DNA from: Gimesia fumaroli
Lineage (GTDB): Bacteria; Planctomycetota; Planctomycetia; Planctomycetales; Planctomycetaceae
Length of the DNA stretch: 64,000 nt
Assembly (NCBI RefSeq): GCF_007754425.1
Contig: NZ_CP037452.1
Coordinates: forward strand, 2,306,664-2,370,663
Direction of reading: 5' to 3'
A model generated the notes under the pieces. The model did not search any database and was not told the origin of the DNA. It was given only the letters and a program-made list of their open reading frames with translations. Both the position numbers and the translations under genes were made by a program. This document shows, one piece after another, positions 45,892 through 56,000 of this stretch (the stretch's first letter is position 1; each line of letters begins with the position of its first letter).

Positions 45892-48441
45892 TCAATTTTT
45901 GTTGAAACGATTTAAATCAAGCTTTTTATCAGTTTGCGTTTCTGGCTCAAAGCAGAATATTATACCACTGGTTTGAGGGCAGTAGAAAATTCGACCGTTT
46001 GATGCAATCGCGTGTGGACAGGTGTATGAAGCAAACCCGGGAGTATTCCAAACGACTTTTCCTGTTCGCGTGTCGGTCATGTAGAGTCCACCAAGGGTAG
46101 CCGAGAGTGCCATTCCTCCAGACGTGAGCACTGTAGATCCGCATCCGTGAGAGGGACCCCAGAGTTGAATTCTCTTGTTCGAAGTACCAGCCAGTCTTCC
46201 ATCATTCAAATTGCGCCGCTTCGCGCCCCCTTGATACTTGTTGTTAACTGTGAAGTAGTCAGGTCCAAGCGACAGAGTATCGACGTACCAATGGCTGCGC
46301 CCCTCATCCGATTTCCAAATGAGATCACCGGTTGCCGCTGAGAGGCAGGCCAGCGGCAACTTGTAAGTGCCTGGTAAATAAACTTTCGAATCTTGAAACG
46401 AAGGTGTACCGGTTTGGCTGGCGAACGCCTTCTTGGTGCGCCAGCGGACCTTTCCAGTCTTGGGTTCAATGGCCATTGTCTCGCCAGTTCCCCGACGGTT
46501 CTCACCACTCCCGGTGAAGAACAGCAGGCCATCTCCGGCGCAGCCAGCCGGACCGTTTAGTAACTTACCACTACTGTTGAGTTTGACCCTCCATAGATGC
46601 TGTCCGGTTTTTGCATTCCAGCCATCGACCGCTTGACCAATCGCATCGGCAGGCCGTCGGAAGGTTGGAGGTTTGCCTTTCGCATAGAGCGATCCGAAGG
46701 CAACCACCCCATCAACGAACACTGGCGATGCGCGCAATCGGTCGCCGATACCGATTGGTTTCTTCCAGAGAATCTTACCTGTCTCACCATCGAGGCAATA
46801 CATTATGTTCTCCTGTCCTTGAGACTTGGGATATCTCAAACTGAACATGCGTGGAACGTAAACCTTACCTTCGGCGCACAGCAAGGCGGAGCGGCACCAC
46901 GATTGTTTAGGAAGCTTTTGTCGCCAGCGGATGCGTCCAGAGGACTGTTCTCGACAGACAACAAGTCCCGCAAGGCTAACGTAATAGACATCTTTTACTG
47001 TAGCGCATACCGGTTGCTTGAAGAGCCCACCGCTACGTGCTGCCCATCGCAACTTGAAAGGGGGGGCTATTGCATCATCGTCGACGAAGTTTGCATTGCG
47101 TGGTCCGCCGAATGCCGATGGCCAGCCATATTTTCGCTTGCCTGCTGGAGTGGTCTGGCTTTTTCGCCTGTGAATGTTCAGTAAATCGTTCTTAGGAGCA
47201 ATGCTCTTTCCGCTACCCAGGACATATAGATAGCCATCGTCACAGCCGAAGTAAACCCGTTGATTGGCAATTGCTGGGGAAGAGGAGATGACACTTCCGT
47301 GCGGTGTATTGAAGTGGAAAACACCATCTCCCAAAGTGTCGAGACCACGACCACGTGCCGCCAAATTGACAGCGATAAGTTCTCCAGAGAGCGTCGTGAA
47401 CAGGCAATGCTTCTGAGAGAGAGCTGGAGCAGAGAGTGACGGAGTGAAGTGATTAGGGTCTGTGTCAAACGATGTCCACAAATCAGCCCCATCGGGTCCG
47501 AAACGGTGGGCGGTCACTCCAAAGGCTTGTCGGTTATAATATGCTGTTGCACCGCGTGAAGCGGGTGTGGTGGTAGACGCCCACTGGTCATTTAGCACAT
47601 CGTTGTTTTTATCGAACGACCCGTCCTTCAGTGACACGCGCAAAAATTTCCCCAGACCGTCTTTACCCGGAAAGCTGCAATAGACATTGTCACCGCTGAT
47701 GGAGATGCCCGTAGGAAGATATGTTTTGCTAACAGGCTCGCGTAAAGTCCAAATGTGCTTTGCCTCGGTTGTCTTATCTTCCACACAGACCAGATCGAAT
47801 CCAATTGCCATCACAACCCGTTTGCCGGAGACAGTCACATTCACTCCAGAATACTGCCGCTTTACCCTGGGTGCCTGCCTCTTGCGTAATTCCTTGTAAT
47901 GGTCCCATTGCCAACGATGGTTACCATTCAAATCGAGGCAGTATACCATTGCATCAAGAGTTTGCAGGTAAATCGAATCGTTTGCTAACGTAATAGAGCC
48001 AAGGATCGGCTGCCCGAAACTGACCGACTTGACGCGTTTTCCTGTGTTGACATCGAGAATGTGCAAATTTCCCGCAGTTGTTCCGTAGAAGACCCGCCCG
48101 CCTCCGACGCAGGGCGATGATGTATTGCCACCCAAGACTGCTGCGCCTTCAGGTGCTGACTTCCAGATAATCTGGTTAGTCTCGTGATCAATACAGTATC
48201 CGGCACCCATCTGATCAACGATGAATACTTTGTCTCCAACGACGGCTGGCGAGGTTAAAATAGCATCATCAAGTTTCACTTGGGACAGCAGCCGCATCGG
48301 CAGTTTCAACCGCTCCTCGGATGCGTCACCGGAATGCCGCGCATCCCGCATGAACTGCGGCCAGTCTCCTGCTGTGGCTTTGATCGACGTACACGCAACC
48401 AATAAGAACATCCCGAAGACTACCGCTCGACAAAATACCAT
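45892..48441 (-). CDS. Secreted PQQ-like beta-propeller protein
   Basis: 849 residues from ATG at 48441 with AAGGA eight bases upstream. Signal peptide at residues 1-24 (ends ATAG), followed by DWPQFMRDARHSGDAS, the usual opening of planctomycete PQQ-repeat proteins. Blades recur throughout: SSPCVGGGRVFYGTTAGNLHILDVNTGK, YCLDLNGNHRWQW, YCLDGETGKILWK, LACLSAATGDLIWKSD, YMTDTRTGKVVWNTP. The length fits two eight-bladed propellers. It is probably periplasmic; no bound quinone or enzymatic residues can be asserted. It stands alone with a long upstream region. Confidence 0.87.
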   Translation of the reverse strand: MVFCRAVVFGMFLLVACTSIKATAGDWPQFMRDARHSGDASEERLKLPMRLLSQVKLDDAILTSPAVVGDKVFIVDQMGAGYCIDHETNQIIWKSAPEGAAVLGGNTSSPCVGGGRVFYGTTAGNLHILDVNTGKRVKSVSFGQPILGSITLANDSIYLQTLDAMVYCLDLNGNHRWQWDHYKELRKRQAPRVKRQYSGVNVTVSGKRVVMAIGFDLVCVEDKTTEAKHIWTLREPVSKTYLPTGISISGDNVYCSFPGKDGLGKFLRVSLKDGSFDKNNDVLNDQWASTTTPASRGATAYYNRQAFGVTAHRFGPDGADLWTSFDTDPNHFTPSLSAPALSQKHCLFTTLSGELIAVNLAARGRGLDTLGDGVFHFNTPHGSVISSSPAIANQRVYFGCDDGYLYVLGSGKSIAPKNDLLNIHRRKSQTTPAGKRKYGWPSAFGGPRNANFVDDDAIAPPFKLRWAARSGGLFKQPVCATVKDVYYVSLAGLVVCREQSSGRIRWRQKLPKQSWCRSALLCAEGKVYVPRMFSLRYPKSQGQENIMYCLDGETGKILWKKPIGIGDRLRASPVFVDGVVAFGSLYAKGKPPTFRRPADAIGQAVDGWNAKTGQHLWRVKLNSSGKLLNGPAGCAGDGLLFFTGSGENRRGTGETMAIEPKTGKVRWRTKKAFASQTGTPSFQDSKVYLPGTYKLPLACLSAATGDLIWKSDEGRSHWYVDTLSLGPDYFTVNNKYQGGAKRRNLNDGRLAGTSNKRIQLWGPSHGCGSTVLTSGGMALSATLGGLYMTDTRTGKVVWNTPGFASYTCPHAIASNGRIFYCPQTSGIIFCFEPETQTDKKLDLNRFNKN

Positions 48442-49193
48442 AGTTGATTCCTTGACTTGTTTCTCCGTAGGGTAAAAAACTCAGCCTACCCGAAATTGAA
48501 ATAGCATTCAACAGATGTTCCCTATCAAATACTCACATCTCGACCGCATGATATTCCACTAACTCATACGACTATGAAGCCGTGTTTGAGTCAAGGTTGC
48601 TATTACCTGTTATTTTCCTTTTGCTGCTAGTGAATATGTAACCGGCCCACCAAACTTTCAATTTCCCTGGATCAAGTGGAAAAGCTCCCTGAAGACGAGG
48701 CCATCCGACAAAGTCTGCGGATTATGGAATATATCATCTGCGAACAGATCGACAAAGTACTCGCGATTCAATAGTCCCCTATCTACAGCGTTGCTGTTAA
48801 CAGCATTTGAGTTTCTGCAGATTCTTCCGTATGCAAACCAAGATGCTGAACACACCGCAAGAAACACTATAATTATCCCGTAAGGTCAAAAAACTCAGCC
48901 GACTAGTTTTTGCTATACTATTTGGTACATGCGTCGGGTCTGATAAGCTGATCGCAGCCGTTTGGTGTTCTACAAACTCATACGATTTCGAGATGTGTCT
49001 TAATACCACCGTTTTTGCGAAATTACCTTCGTCCAAAAATGTTTGAATTTTTGCACCGATAGTGAGTACATTATCCGATTTTGAACGCTACTCGGATTTA
49101 TAAGCAAAATCGACTATCTTTGACTCATTGAATCCCTTGCTGAAAATTCAATTTTCCGTCAAATTTGACCATTTCTAAATGCAAAAAAATCGC
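48442..49193. other. Long upstream region of the PQQ-propeller gene with a diverged duplication
   Basis: About 750 bases. CCGTAGGGTAAAAAACTCAGCCTAC (48465-48489) recurs as CCGTAAGGTCAAAAAACTCAGCCGAC (48878-48903), and ACTCATACGA occurs about 70-90 bases further on in each, so an upstream block seems duplicated. A minus-strand frame of 69 codons (48867-48658) lies between; it has a hydrophobic start but no family match, and I give it little weight. Confidence 0.4.
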
Positions 49194-50490
49194 ATTAGTG
49201 GGGGGATAAGTGAGGGGAATTCTCAAGTGGACCGACTAAAGGTTCGAGCATTCGAAGGCTTCTCCAAAGTTCTGACCAGGCAATCTATGGTGTTTGAATA
49301 GGTCATTGGGAAGTTGTTTAAAACCTCACGTTCTCAGGCTGATTTTTTGTTTTTTATCAGCCGCCCAGTGGGGTAAAACGAATGTGTAACCACTTCCACA
49401 ATTACTACATACCGACAATACACTCATGAGCAGAATTTTCCACCCCCTACTGGCTTTAATCGCCTCAGCTACCGATAATGAGCTGGCGAAATATGTCGAG
49501 TACCTCAAACACGAGAATGCAATTCTGCGTTCCAGACTGCCGAAGCAGATATATACGACTTACGATGAGCGACAAACCTTATTGAAATACGGCAAAGTGC
49601 TGGGACGAGCCATCGAGGAACTGATTTCGATTGTCAGCCCAGCGTCATTTACCCGGTGGGTCCGAGACGGGAAGAATGGCAGACCTAAACCTAAAATTCC
49701 TAAAGGCGGTAAACGGAAGCCGCCAGAACTTCGTGAATTGGTCATCAAGATCGCATTGGAAACCGGCTTCGGCTATACCCGGATCATCGGAGAACTTCGC
49801 AAGCTGGGTATCAAAAAAATTAGTCGACAGACTGTTCGGAATATCTTGAAGGAAGAAGGTATTGAACCCGGCCCAGATCGCCCTTCCGATTCATGGAATG
49901 AATTTCTCAAGAGGCACGGTGAAACGCTCTGGGGCTGTGACTTCTTTTCTGTCAAATCTGTGACGACCAAGGGAGTTCGTGATCTGTATGTGATGGTCTT
50001 TCTGTGTTTGCAAACACGAGAAGCGATTGTCACAGAATCCACCGAACATCCCAACTCAGCCTGGGTTTGTGAACAAACTCTGAAATTCATTGAGCAGAGC
50101 AGGGGGCGAGCAGTTAAACCGTCGATGATCATTCATGACCGGGATGGAAAATACACGAAGGAATTTACTGAGAGTTTAAATCAGTTTGGCATACAAACAA
50201 ATCCGCTTCCGGTAGCATCTCCGAATCTTAATGGAAGATGTGAGCGATTCATTGAAACAATCAAGTTGGAATGCCTGGGGAAGTTTATCATCTTCGGAAA
50301 ACAGCATCTCGACCATCTGGTCTCTGAGTTTACAGCGTATTACAACACGCGTCGCTCGCATACAGCGCGAGACCATCTACCACCGATTCGAGAGCTTCCA
50401 GACGAAGTAGAGAAATTATCACTGGATGAAGTTCAAGTGATTCCGCACATTGGTGGTTTAGTAAAATCGTTTGAGCGGAAAGCGGCTTGA
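49194..50490 (+). mobile_element. Insertion element copy 2 (rve-type transposase with leader)
   Basis: Second copy of the element at 5482-6777, with a 232-base leader starting CATTAGTGGGGGGATAAGTG. The coding region is intact. Flanks differ completely from copy 1, so the leader belongs to the element. Confidence 0.75.
49426..50490 (+). CDS. DDE integrase-core transposase (copy 2)
   Basis: 354 residues, same architecture as the copy at 5713. It differs from copy 1 by about 30 substitutions and no gaps by eye, mostly conservative, and keeps the catalytic D, D and E (WGCDFF, HDRDGKY, RCERFIETIK). Most nucleotide differences fall at third positions, which indicates that both copies stayed under selection for protein function after they diverged, i.e. 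they are not recent duplicates of each other. Confidence 0.9.
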   Translation: MSRIFHPLLALIASATDNELAKYVEYLKHENAILRSRLPKQIYTTYDERQTLLKYGKVLGRAIEELISIVSPASFTRWVRDGKNGRPKPKIPKGGKRKPPELRELVIKIALETGFGYTRIIGELRKLGIKKISRQTVRNILKEEGIEPGPDRPSDSWNEFLKRHGETLWGCDFFSVKSVTTKGVRDLYVMVFLCLQTREAIVTESTEHPNSAWVCEQTLKFIEQSRGRAVKPSMIIHDRDGKYTKEFTESLNQFGIQTNPLPVASPNLNGRCERFIETIKLECLGKFIIFGKQHLDHLVSEFTAYYNTRRSHTARDHLPPIRELPDEVEKLSLDEVQVIPHIGGLVKSFERKAA

Positions 50491-50679
50491 CACAACCGGA
50501 TTTGATCATTAGTCATTCAACCAGAAAAAAATGGCTATGGTGTGTTGAATTCTTGGAATAACATAACTGTGGCCTAAGGGGGGAATAGGTGTTATAATTA
50601 TGCTAAGTGAGGGTAATGTTCATTGCCGGTTTTCGTTGCCCATTTTTCTTATAGGCTCATTTTGTGGTAGAATATCAAT

Positions 50680-50937
50680 ATGGCTCCTAAAATTACAGAA
50701 GAAATGCGGCAGGCATTACACCAGCAACCAGATCGTCCACTCAAAATAGAAGATGATCAATCGCAAAAATGTTATGTCTTAGTATCACAAGATGAATTCC
50801 GACATTGGATTGATGCTGAACTCCGTCGAGAATTACAAATTGGCTTCGATCAGGCAGACGCCGGTGATGTTGAAGAGTGGGATGTTGAAGAAATCCTCAA
50901 AGAAGCCCATGCTCGTCACGCTGCGAAGACTGAGTAA
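50680..50937 (+). CDS. Antitoxin of a ParE/RelE-type system
   Basis: 85 residues. Acidic and short, with DRPLKIEDDQSQKCYVLVSQDEFRHW at residues 18-43 resembling Phd-fold-lacking antitoxins seen beside RelE/ParE toxins in planctomycetes and cyanobacteria, and a C-terminal helical acidic tail (DAGDVEEWDVEEILKEAHARH) that would wrap the toxin. The stop overlaps the toxin start by one base (TAATG), so they are translationally coupled. The family is inferred mostly from the partner. Confidence 0.8.
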   Translation: MAPKITEEMRQALHQQPDRPLKIEDDQSQKCYVLVSQDEFRHWIDAELRRELQIGFDQADAGDVEEWDVEEILKEAHARHAAKTE

Positions 50938-51224
50938 TGCCACGTCTAATACTCACTCGTCAGGCAAGAGAAGATGTCCTGAGTATTTGGGCTTATATCG
51001 CACAGCATGATACGACTGCTGCTGATAAACTTGTCCAAAGGATCAATGAACTGTTAAAGAAGTTGGCTGCGCATCCTGGGATGGGAGCACTACAAGAACA
51101 ATACCGTGAGGGCCTTCGCTGTTTTCCGATTGGTAAGTATGTCATTTTCTACGAATCGATAGAAAATGGAATTCAAGTGATCCGAATTCTTCATGGGGCC
51201 AGGCGATTGGAAGATTTGTTGTAA
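50937..51224 (+). CDS. ParE/RelE-superfamily toxin
   Basis: 95 residues. RLILTRQAREDVLSIWAYIAQHD opens the fold (strand, then two helices), KLAAHPGMGALQEQYREGLRCFPIGKYVIFYES is the ParE/RelE central sheet, and IQVIRILHGARRLEDLL is the conserved C-terminal strand and tail with R-HGAR. It may inhibit gyrase (ParE) or cut mRNA (RelE); the sequence does not decide. The stop codon lies exactly where the 3-kb module copy B begins (51222). Confidence 0.9.
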   Translation: MPRLILTRQAREDVLSIWAYIAQHDTTAADKLVQRINELLKKLAAHPGMGALQEQYREGLRCFPIGKYVIFYESIENGIQVIRILHGARRLEDLL

Positions 51225-51348
51225 ATGTTCTTTGCAGTGATTCAGTCGATCTGTAAATAAAGTAATCATATTCTTATGATATCACTACTCTTAATCTAGA
51301 AAGCGAGTTGATTCATAGGCCGCAGGAACTAAGCAATTGGTTGAGTCT

Positions 51349-52695
51349 TCAATTGAGCCGTGAAGTATCATTGGAATTGTTCAGACAGCACTTCTTGTAT
51401 TTTTTCCCGCTCCCACAAGGGCAGGGATCATTACGGCCAACTCGAGCATCTTGCCTTATAATCGTATGGGGAACGTACGCTGGTTGAGTCAATGTATCAG
51501 CATCGGAGGCATCAGTGTCTGCTATTAGATCCAAGATCGAGTCATCTGACACACCAAAAAAACTTCCGTGTTTCTCCTGGTAAAGTTTCTTGCGGAGTGC
51601 CTCAGCCTCTTCGTTATCCTTCTTCCATTCTTCGAATTCGGGAAATTTGATCTCTAAGACGGTACAAACTGAAACAAGGTTCTCTCGTAAATCAAGAATC
51701 TCTGGATCAATTTCACTTGCGCAGATGAACTGCCTCACCGGCTCAATGGCTTCTGTTGAAAAATGTGAGAGCGCCGCTTGTCCGAGATGTGTTGCGATCG
51801 TCTCATCGGTTTCCTCTTCGAAAAGATCGATGCACTTTCGGATGGCAAGGTCGGTATGTAATTGCTCCAGTACACTGGAGCCAAAGAGTCGGAAATACCA
51901 TTCTGCAGTGGAAAACTCAGCTGTGAGAGCTTTGGCAACATCATCTCCACCAATTCTGATGAGAGCGCTTTGGCATTCTTCATTGAACCAGTCATCATCT
52001 TCCTTGAGTGCTTCGATCAATGATGGGACCGCTGCTGTCAGCCGCAGTTCACCCGCCAGACGAAGGACAAATCCTTGTATTAATGCTCTTGGACTATTTT
52101 CCGAATACTCGATATCCTCATTCAGCATCATTAGAACTTGGCTGGCAACGATGTCACCGCCACGCCCCAACGCTTCTACAATCCGATTTGCGTGAGGCAG
52201 ATCCATTTCAGAGAGATATTGTTTCTCGTTCTCCTGTTCACAGAAATCTCTCAGTTTGTTCCAAAGAGTCTCAGGGCCTTCAGTAAGCAAGTGGACTCGT
52301 TCAGAAAGAGCAGGACCGAAATTTGGCAGGAAGCCAGGCAGTTCCAGAATCTCCGCCTGCCTGGTTCGTATCAGCAATGGGTTGGCCCGGGCGAGTAGGT
52401 TTGAGAGGGCAGAAGCATATAGATAATCATCCTGATTATCATCCTGGTGTGCGAAGTTCTGTTGTAGTTCTTCCATGCACCATTGGATCGTGGATTCAGT
52501 CTGCGGGAGACTCACAGCTTCATTGATGAAACGTAGGGATGATTTACGGCCATACTTTTCAACCACTTTGATCACGAGTGGCATTATGGTGGTGTCTTCA
52601 CAGAATGGTCGAGAGAAGTATTGAAGTGCCTGTATTCTAACTGGGAATTCGGGATGCAGGATAGCTTGTTTGATTTTTTCTTCCGGTAGTCGCAT
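51349..52695 (-). CDS. HEAT-repeat protein with C-terminal SEC-C zinc motif (copy B)
   Basis: 448 residues, same length and domain order as copy A at 13339. The SEC-C motif is [17 protein letters not shown] near the end. The ATG has GGAGGAGG upstream. It differs from copy A by a few dozen substitutions with no gaps, and most changes are conservative, so the protein appears to be under purifying selection in both places. Divergent to the transposase gene with about 270 bases between; the shared intergenic region presumably holds both promoters. Function unknown. Confidence 0.87.
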   Translation of the reverse strand: MRLPEEKIKQAILHPEFPVRIQALQYFSRPFCEDTTIMPLVIKVVEKYGRKSSLRFINEAVSLPQTESTIQWCMEELQQNFAHQDDNQDDYLYASALSNLLARANPLLIRTRQAEILELPGFLPNFGPALSERVHLLTEGPETLWNKLRDFCEQENEKQYLSEMDLPHANRIVEALGRGGDIVASQVLMMLNEDIEYSENSPRALIQGFVLRLAGELRLTAAVPSLIEALKEDDDWFNEECQSALIRIGGDDVAKALTAEFSTAEWYFRLFGSSVLEQLHTDLAIRKCIDLFEEETDETIATHLGQAALSHFSTEAIEPVRQFICASEIDPEILDLRENLVSVCTVLEIKFPEFEEWKKDNEEAEALRKKLYQEKHGSFFGVSDDSILDLIADTDASDADTLTQPAYVPHTIIRQDARVGRNDPCPCGSGKKYKKCCLNNSNDTSRLN

Positions 52696-52963
52696 TATCT
52701 TCCTCCTCCGTGAAGTACCTCTGTCGGGGAAACGGACATCATATGTATAACAACTCCTGGATTCTAAGTAATTCTGATCTAAAATAGAAGGATTTTAAGT
52801 GACTTGGCAGGCTGCAATTGTTGGTCTCGCAGTGCATCTCGTTGCACATTTTCGCTCCTGATTCTACCCTTTGTTATTAGCGTTTAAAAACAGAGTCAAT
52901 ATTACAAAGAGCCAGACTGATCATTAGATTATCAGAATCCTTTATTACACCTTTGAGTTTTCT

Positions 52964-54049
52964 ATGAAATTCATCCTTCAACCTTGGCAACTGTTTTTCA
53001 TCATAATCGCTGGTTGGGTTAACAGGCAGCAACAGGAAGTGATTGAATACCTGAGAATTGAGAATCAGGTTCTTAAAGAGAAACACGGTAAGAAACGCAT
53101 TTTACTAAATGATGACCAGCGTCGAAGGCTCGCCGTTAAAGGTAAGATTCTGGGACGTAAGCGACTCGAACAGGTTGGTACTTTGTTTACACCAGATACT
53201 ATCCTTCGTTGGCATAAAAAACTGGTAACCATGAAATGGGATTGTTCAAATAGAGGCAAGCGAAAATCAGGTAGACCCAGATTACCTGATGAGGTTAAGC
53301 AACTCGTGATTCAAATCGCAAAAGAAAATTCTTCTTGGGGATATGACCGGATCGCTGACGCTGTTGCAAATGTGGGCTACAAGATCTCTGACGAATCAGT
53401 GCGTAAAATTCTCAAAGAGCAGGGTCTTGAACCAGCACCTGATCGGAAACGCCAGACATCATGGAATACCTTTCTTAAGGCGCACTGGGAAGTATTGGCA
53501 GCAATCGACTTTACCACTGTGGAAGTCTGGACGAAAGGTGGCCTTGTTACCTTCTATTTGCTGTTTGTGATAGAGCTGAAGACACGGAGATCGCATTTTA
53601 CTGGTTGCACAATGAATCCACACGATATATGGATGAAACAGATCGCCAGAAACCTGACAGATGAAGACGAAGGATTTCTGCGTGAGAAGCAAAAATTAAT
53701 CATGGATCGAGACACGACTTTTTCTGAGTCATTTCAAATGATCTTAAACCAGTCAGATACTAAGCCGATTGTGTTGCCACCACGCTCTCCTAATCTGAAT
53801 GCTTTTATTGAGCGATTCTTTCGCTCACTCAAATCAGAGTGCCTCGACAGAATGATATTCTTTGGTGAGAACTCGTTAAGAAATGCAATCAAAGAATACA
53901 TGACTCATTACCACGTCGAGAGGAACCATCAGGGACTCAATCATCAGATCATTGAACCGGGAGAGGAAGTTGGTCAAAGTGCTGGTGAGATTGAGTGCCG
54001 CGAACGACTTGGCGGCCTGCTGAACTATTACTATCGCAAAGCGGCGTAG
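52964..54049 (+). CDS. DDE integrase-core transposase of module copy B
   Basis: 361 residues. An N-terminal helix (residues 8-35) leads to a helix-turn-helix ([16 protein letters not shown]) and a basic linker ([15 protein letters not shown]). The catalytic core has D in [11 protein letters not shown] (about 175), D in [12 protein letters not shown] (about 240) and E in [14 protein letters not shown] (about 278). The protein family is related to, but clearly distinct from, the transposase at 5713 and 49426. Intact, unlike copies A (nonsense) and C (deleted). Confidence 0.9.
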   Translation: MKFILQPWQLFFIIIAGWVNRQQQEVIEYLRIENQVLKEKHGKKRILLNDDQRRRLAVKGKILGRKRLEQVGTLFTPDTILRWHKKLVTMKWDCSNRGKRKSGRPRLPDEVKQLVIQIAKENSSWGYDRIADAVANVGYKISDESVRKILKEQGLEPAPDRKRQTSWNTFLKAHWEVLAAIDFTTVEVWTKGGLVTFYLLFVIELKTRRSHFTGCTMNPHDIWMKQIARNLTDEDEGFLREKQKLIMDRDTTFSESFQMILNQSDTKPIVLPPRSPNLNAFIERFFRSLKSECLDRMIFFGENSLRNAIKEYMTHYHVERNHQGLNHQIIEPGEEVGQSAGEIECRERLGGLLNYYYRKAA

Positions 54050-54223
54050 TGATTCTAAGCACATCATTCTGTTTCTTCTGCGATCGCGGTGCGTACACCC
54101 CATTGAAATTGCATTTGAAAGCCCAAAACGTGGTGATAGTCGGCCGAGAATTGATCGCGCCAATTGAGTCAAAAGCTAAAGTTTCAAAGATCTTACTGCG
54201 CGGCTGAATAAATTGACCATACG

Positions 54224-54754
54224 GGCTTGGAGTGATTAGCGATATACCCTTAGTTCTTTTCTCAATTATGTGGTTGGTTGAGTAGATGCATTCTTTATAT
54301 CGTTAATGGATAGTGAATTATGGCTTGAAATGGTTTTAGACGATTGGAACTTATACTAATTAGATTTGTAAAACGGCCTTTATGCTCAGGCGCATCTTGA
54401 ATTTCAGGGAAATTTAACTTTTGAAATTCATCATCAAACATTTACTGAGAAATAGATAGCAAAATAAAAAATGTCATTCTTCTACATACTAGCTAACTTA
54501 AATATTACCAATGATTTCGTACTAATCTAGCAATTACGTGCCTTATACTCTATTCCTCACTTCACAGGTGAAGTAGCTGAATCGTATCTAGTCATCGTTT
54601 GGGGATAGATGATGATTTCAGAATTCTTTGAGTAAATTTACTTGAATATTATTTCTTGTTCAATATCCTGGGTAAAAGGGGGACTCTAGCAGGCCAGTCT
54701 CGTTTAGCTTCTTTAGGGGAACAACGAAGAATTTCCATTAAACGGGAGGGCTGC
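54224..54754. other. AT-rich intergenic region before the injection-system locus
   Basis: About 530 AT-rich bases, noticeably richer in A/T than the genes around. A TTCAC/GTGAA hairpin is near 54562-54576. No open frame is supported. It separates the mobile module from the next gene. Confidence 0.4.
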
Positions 54755-55504
54755 GTGCAATACTACGTCCAAAACAAGCTGGAAGTACCGCCAAGAATCT
54801 ATCCGGCTATACTTCTACTGCTTGAAGCATTTCAATATTCTGAACAGACCGACGCTGACTGTTGGGAATTTGCCGTCGAACTCGACGACTTGACTGGACT
54901 AGCATTAACTCGTAATGATTTCCGATGGCTTGTTAAGCAGGGCTTGGTCGAACACAGACGAGAAGTCACACTTGAAGGTGATGATGGGCGTGCATTCCGA
55001 GTCACAGGTGATCTGACGTTTTCAGATCGTACTTGCTTTATTCTCACGGAGGAAGGAGTTTCAATCGCGCGTGAACTCTATCAGATCATGGCGTCTAATA
55101 ACTCAGTTTCCTATTCTTCTACTAACGATTCAGGGAGTGGAATTAAAACCGAAGACGTTCACATGTTAGCAAGAAATGGCGTACTTCGAAAATCTATGCA
55201 GTGCTTACCAAAATGGGATGCTGAGCGGCGGTTGCTTAGCGTCAATGGAATAATTGTCAAGCACTTTAAGTGGACCGCGATGAACCAGGAGGCCATCCTT
55301 ACTACTTTCGAGGAAGAGGGGTGGCCTGCACGAATTTATGATCCACTACCACCAAAGCTAGAGCAGGACACGAAACGACGATTGAGTGACACAATCAAGT
55401 GTCTGAACCGCAAGCAGAAGAATAAGTTAATTCACTTCCGCGGTGATGGTACTGGGGAAGCGGTTACGTGGGAATTCGTCGGACAGAATGGTTCGGGCGG
55501 CTAG
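54755..55504 (+). CDS. Planctomycete hypothetical protein with winged-helix-like C-terminus
   Basis: 249 residues from GTG at 54755, with GGGAGG five bases upstream; the frame is open 33 codons further. Residues 5-100: PPRIYPAILLLLEAFQYSEQT, WEFAVELDDLTGLALTRNDFRWLVKQGLVEHRREVTLEGDDGRAF and LTFSDRTCFILTEEGVSIARE form a winged-helix-like half. Residues about 165-245: PKWDAERRLLSVNGIIVKHFKW, NQEAILTTFEEEGWPARIYDPLPP and DTIKCLNRKQKNKLIHFRGDGTGEAVTWE form a second. This layout recurs in planctomycetes but I do not know a role. It precedes the injection-system genes by about 1 kb. Confidence 0.75.
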   Translation: MQYYVQNKLEVPPRIYPAILLLLEAFQYSEQTDADCWEFAVELDDLTGLALTRNDFRWLVKQGLVEHRREVTLEGDDGRAFRVTGDLTFSDRTCFILTEEGVSIARELYQIMASNNSVSYSSTNDSGSGIKTEDVHMLARNGVLRKSMQCLPKWDAERRLLSVNGIIVKHFKWTAMNQEAILTTFEEEGWPARIYDPLPPKLEQDTKRRLSDTIKCLNRKQKNKLIHFRGDGTGEAVTWEFVGQNGSGG

Positions 55505-56000
55505 CTATCAGGCTGATTGCGAGTCCGTTATAACCGAGTGCAGAGCTGATATTTACTTTGAGGGCAGGTGGAAAGCGTACAATGTCGGGTTTAGCCAGCA
55601 CGCTCTGCTATTTCGCATTTCCTAGGGAAGTGAATGGGAACGCTTGGCTTCCTGTTGCCTTCCTAAATAGCTAACGCAACAAAGGTTTTTGGACTTTGGT
55701 ATGTGACGAATGGCTATACCCAGATGAACTGCCCATCCATAAGTGGACTATTCCGTTGAGAAAAGGAGTCAGAAGCCTAGGAGTCCATGCGAATTCTTCT
55801 ATTTCGTTCACAGAGTCTTCCCAGTCATGCTGTTTCTATTCCTAAGTGATTCCGTATCTCTATTTTCTCGGCCTCTTATCATGATGTCTGAATTCTTTAA
55901 CTCATATTATTTTATTAAACCGACCTATAAATAGCATTATTAAAGTATGTAATTACACATTCTTGTGCCAGAACCCCAGCCAGCCTAAAAGAGACAAAAT
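55505..56000. other. Intergenic, no supported gene
   Basis: About 500 bases, AT-rich at the right. GGAAG/CTTCC around 55625-55655 may be a terminator of the preceding gene. Short plus-strand frames lack ribosome sites. The promoter for the injection-system run could lie in 55850-56000. Confidence 0.35.

Larger units (their letters stand above)
51222..54223. mobile_element. Three-kb module copy B: HEAT/SEC-C gene plus DDE transposase, intact
   Basis: Second full copy of the module described at 13198-16224. Left end TAAATGTTCTTTGCAGTGATTCAG and right end CGCGGCTGAATAAATTGACCATACG are shared with copy A; inner parts of the ends are imperfect inverted repeats (ATTCAGTCG...GTAAA against ATTCAGCCG...GTAA). 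Both genes are intact here, so this copy could be functional. Confidence 0.68.

Noticed and set aside
48658..48867. 69-codon minus-strand frame with hydrophobic start
   Set aside because: No family match and it lies within a diverged duplicated upstream region.
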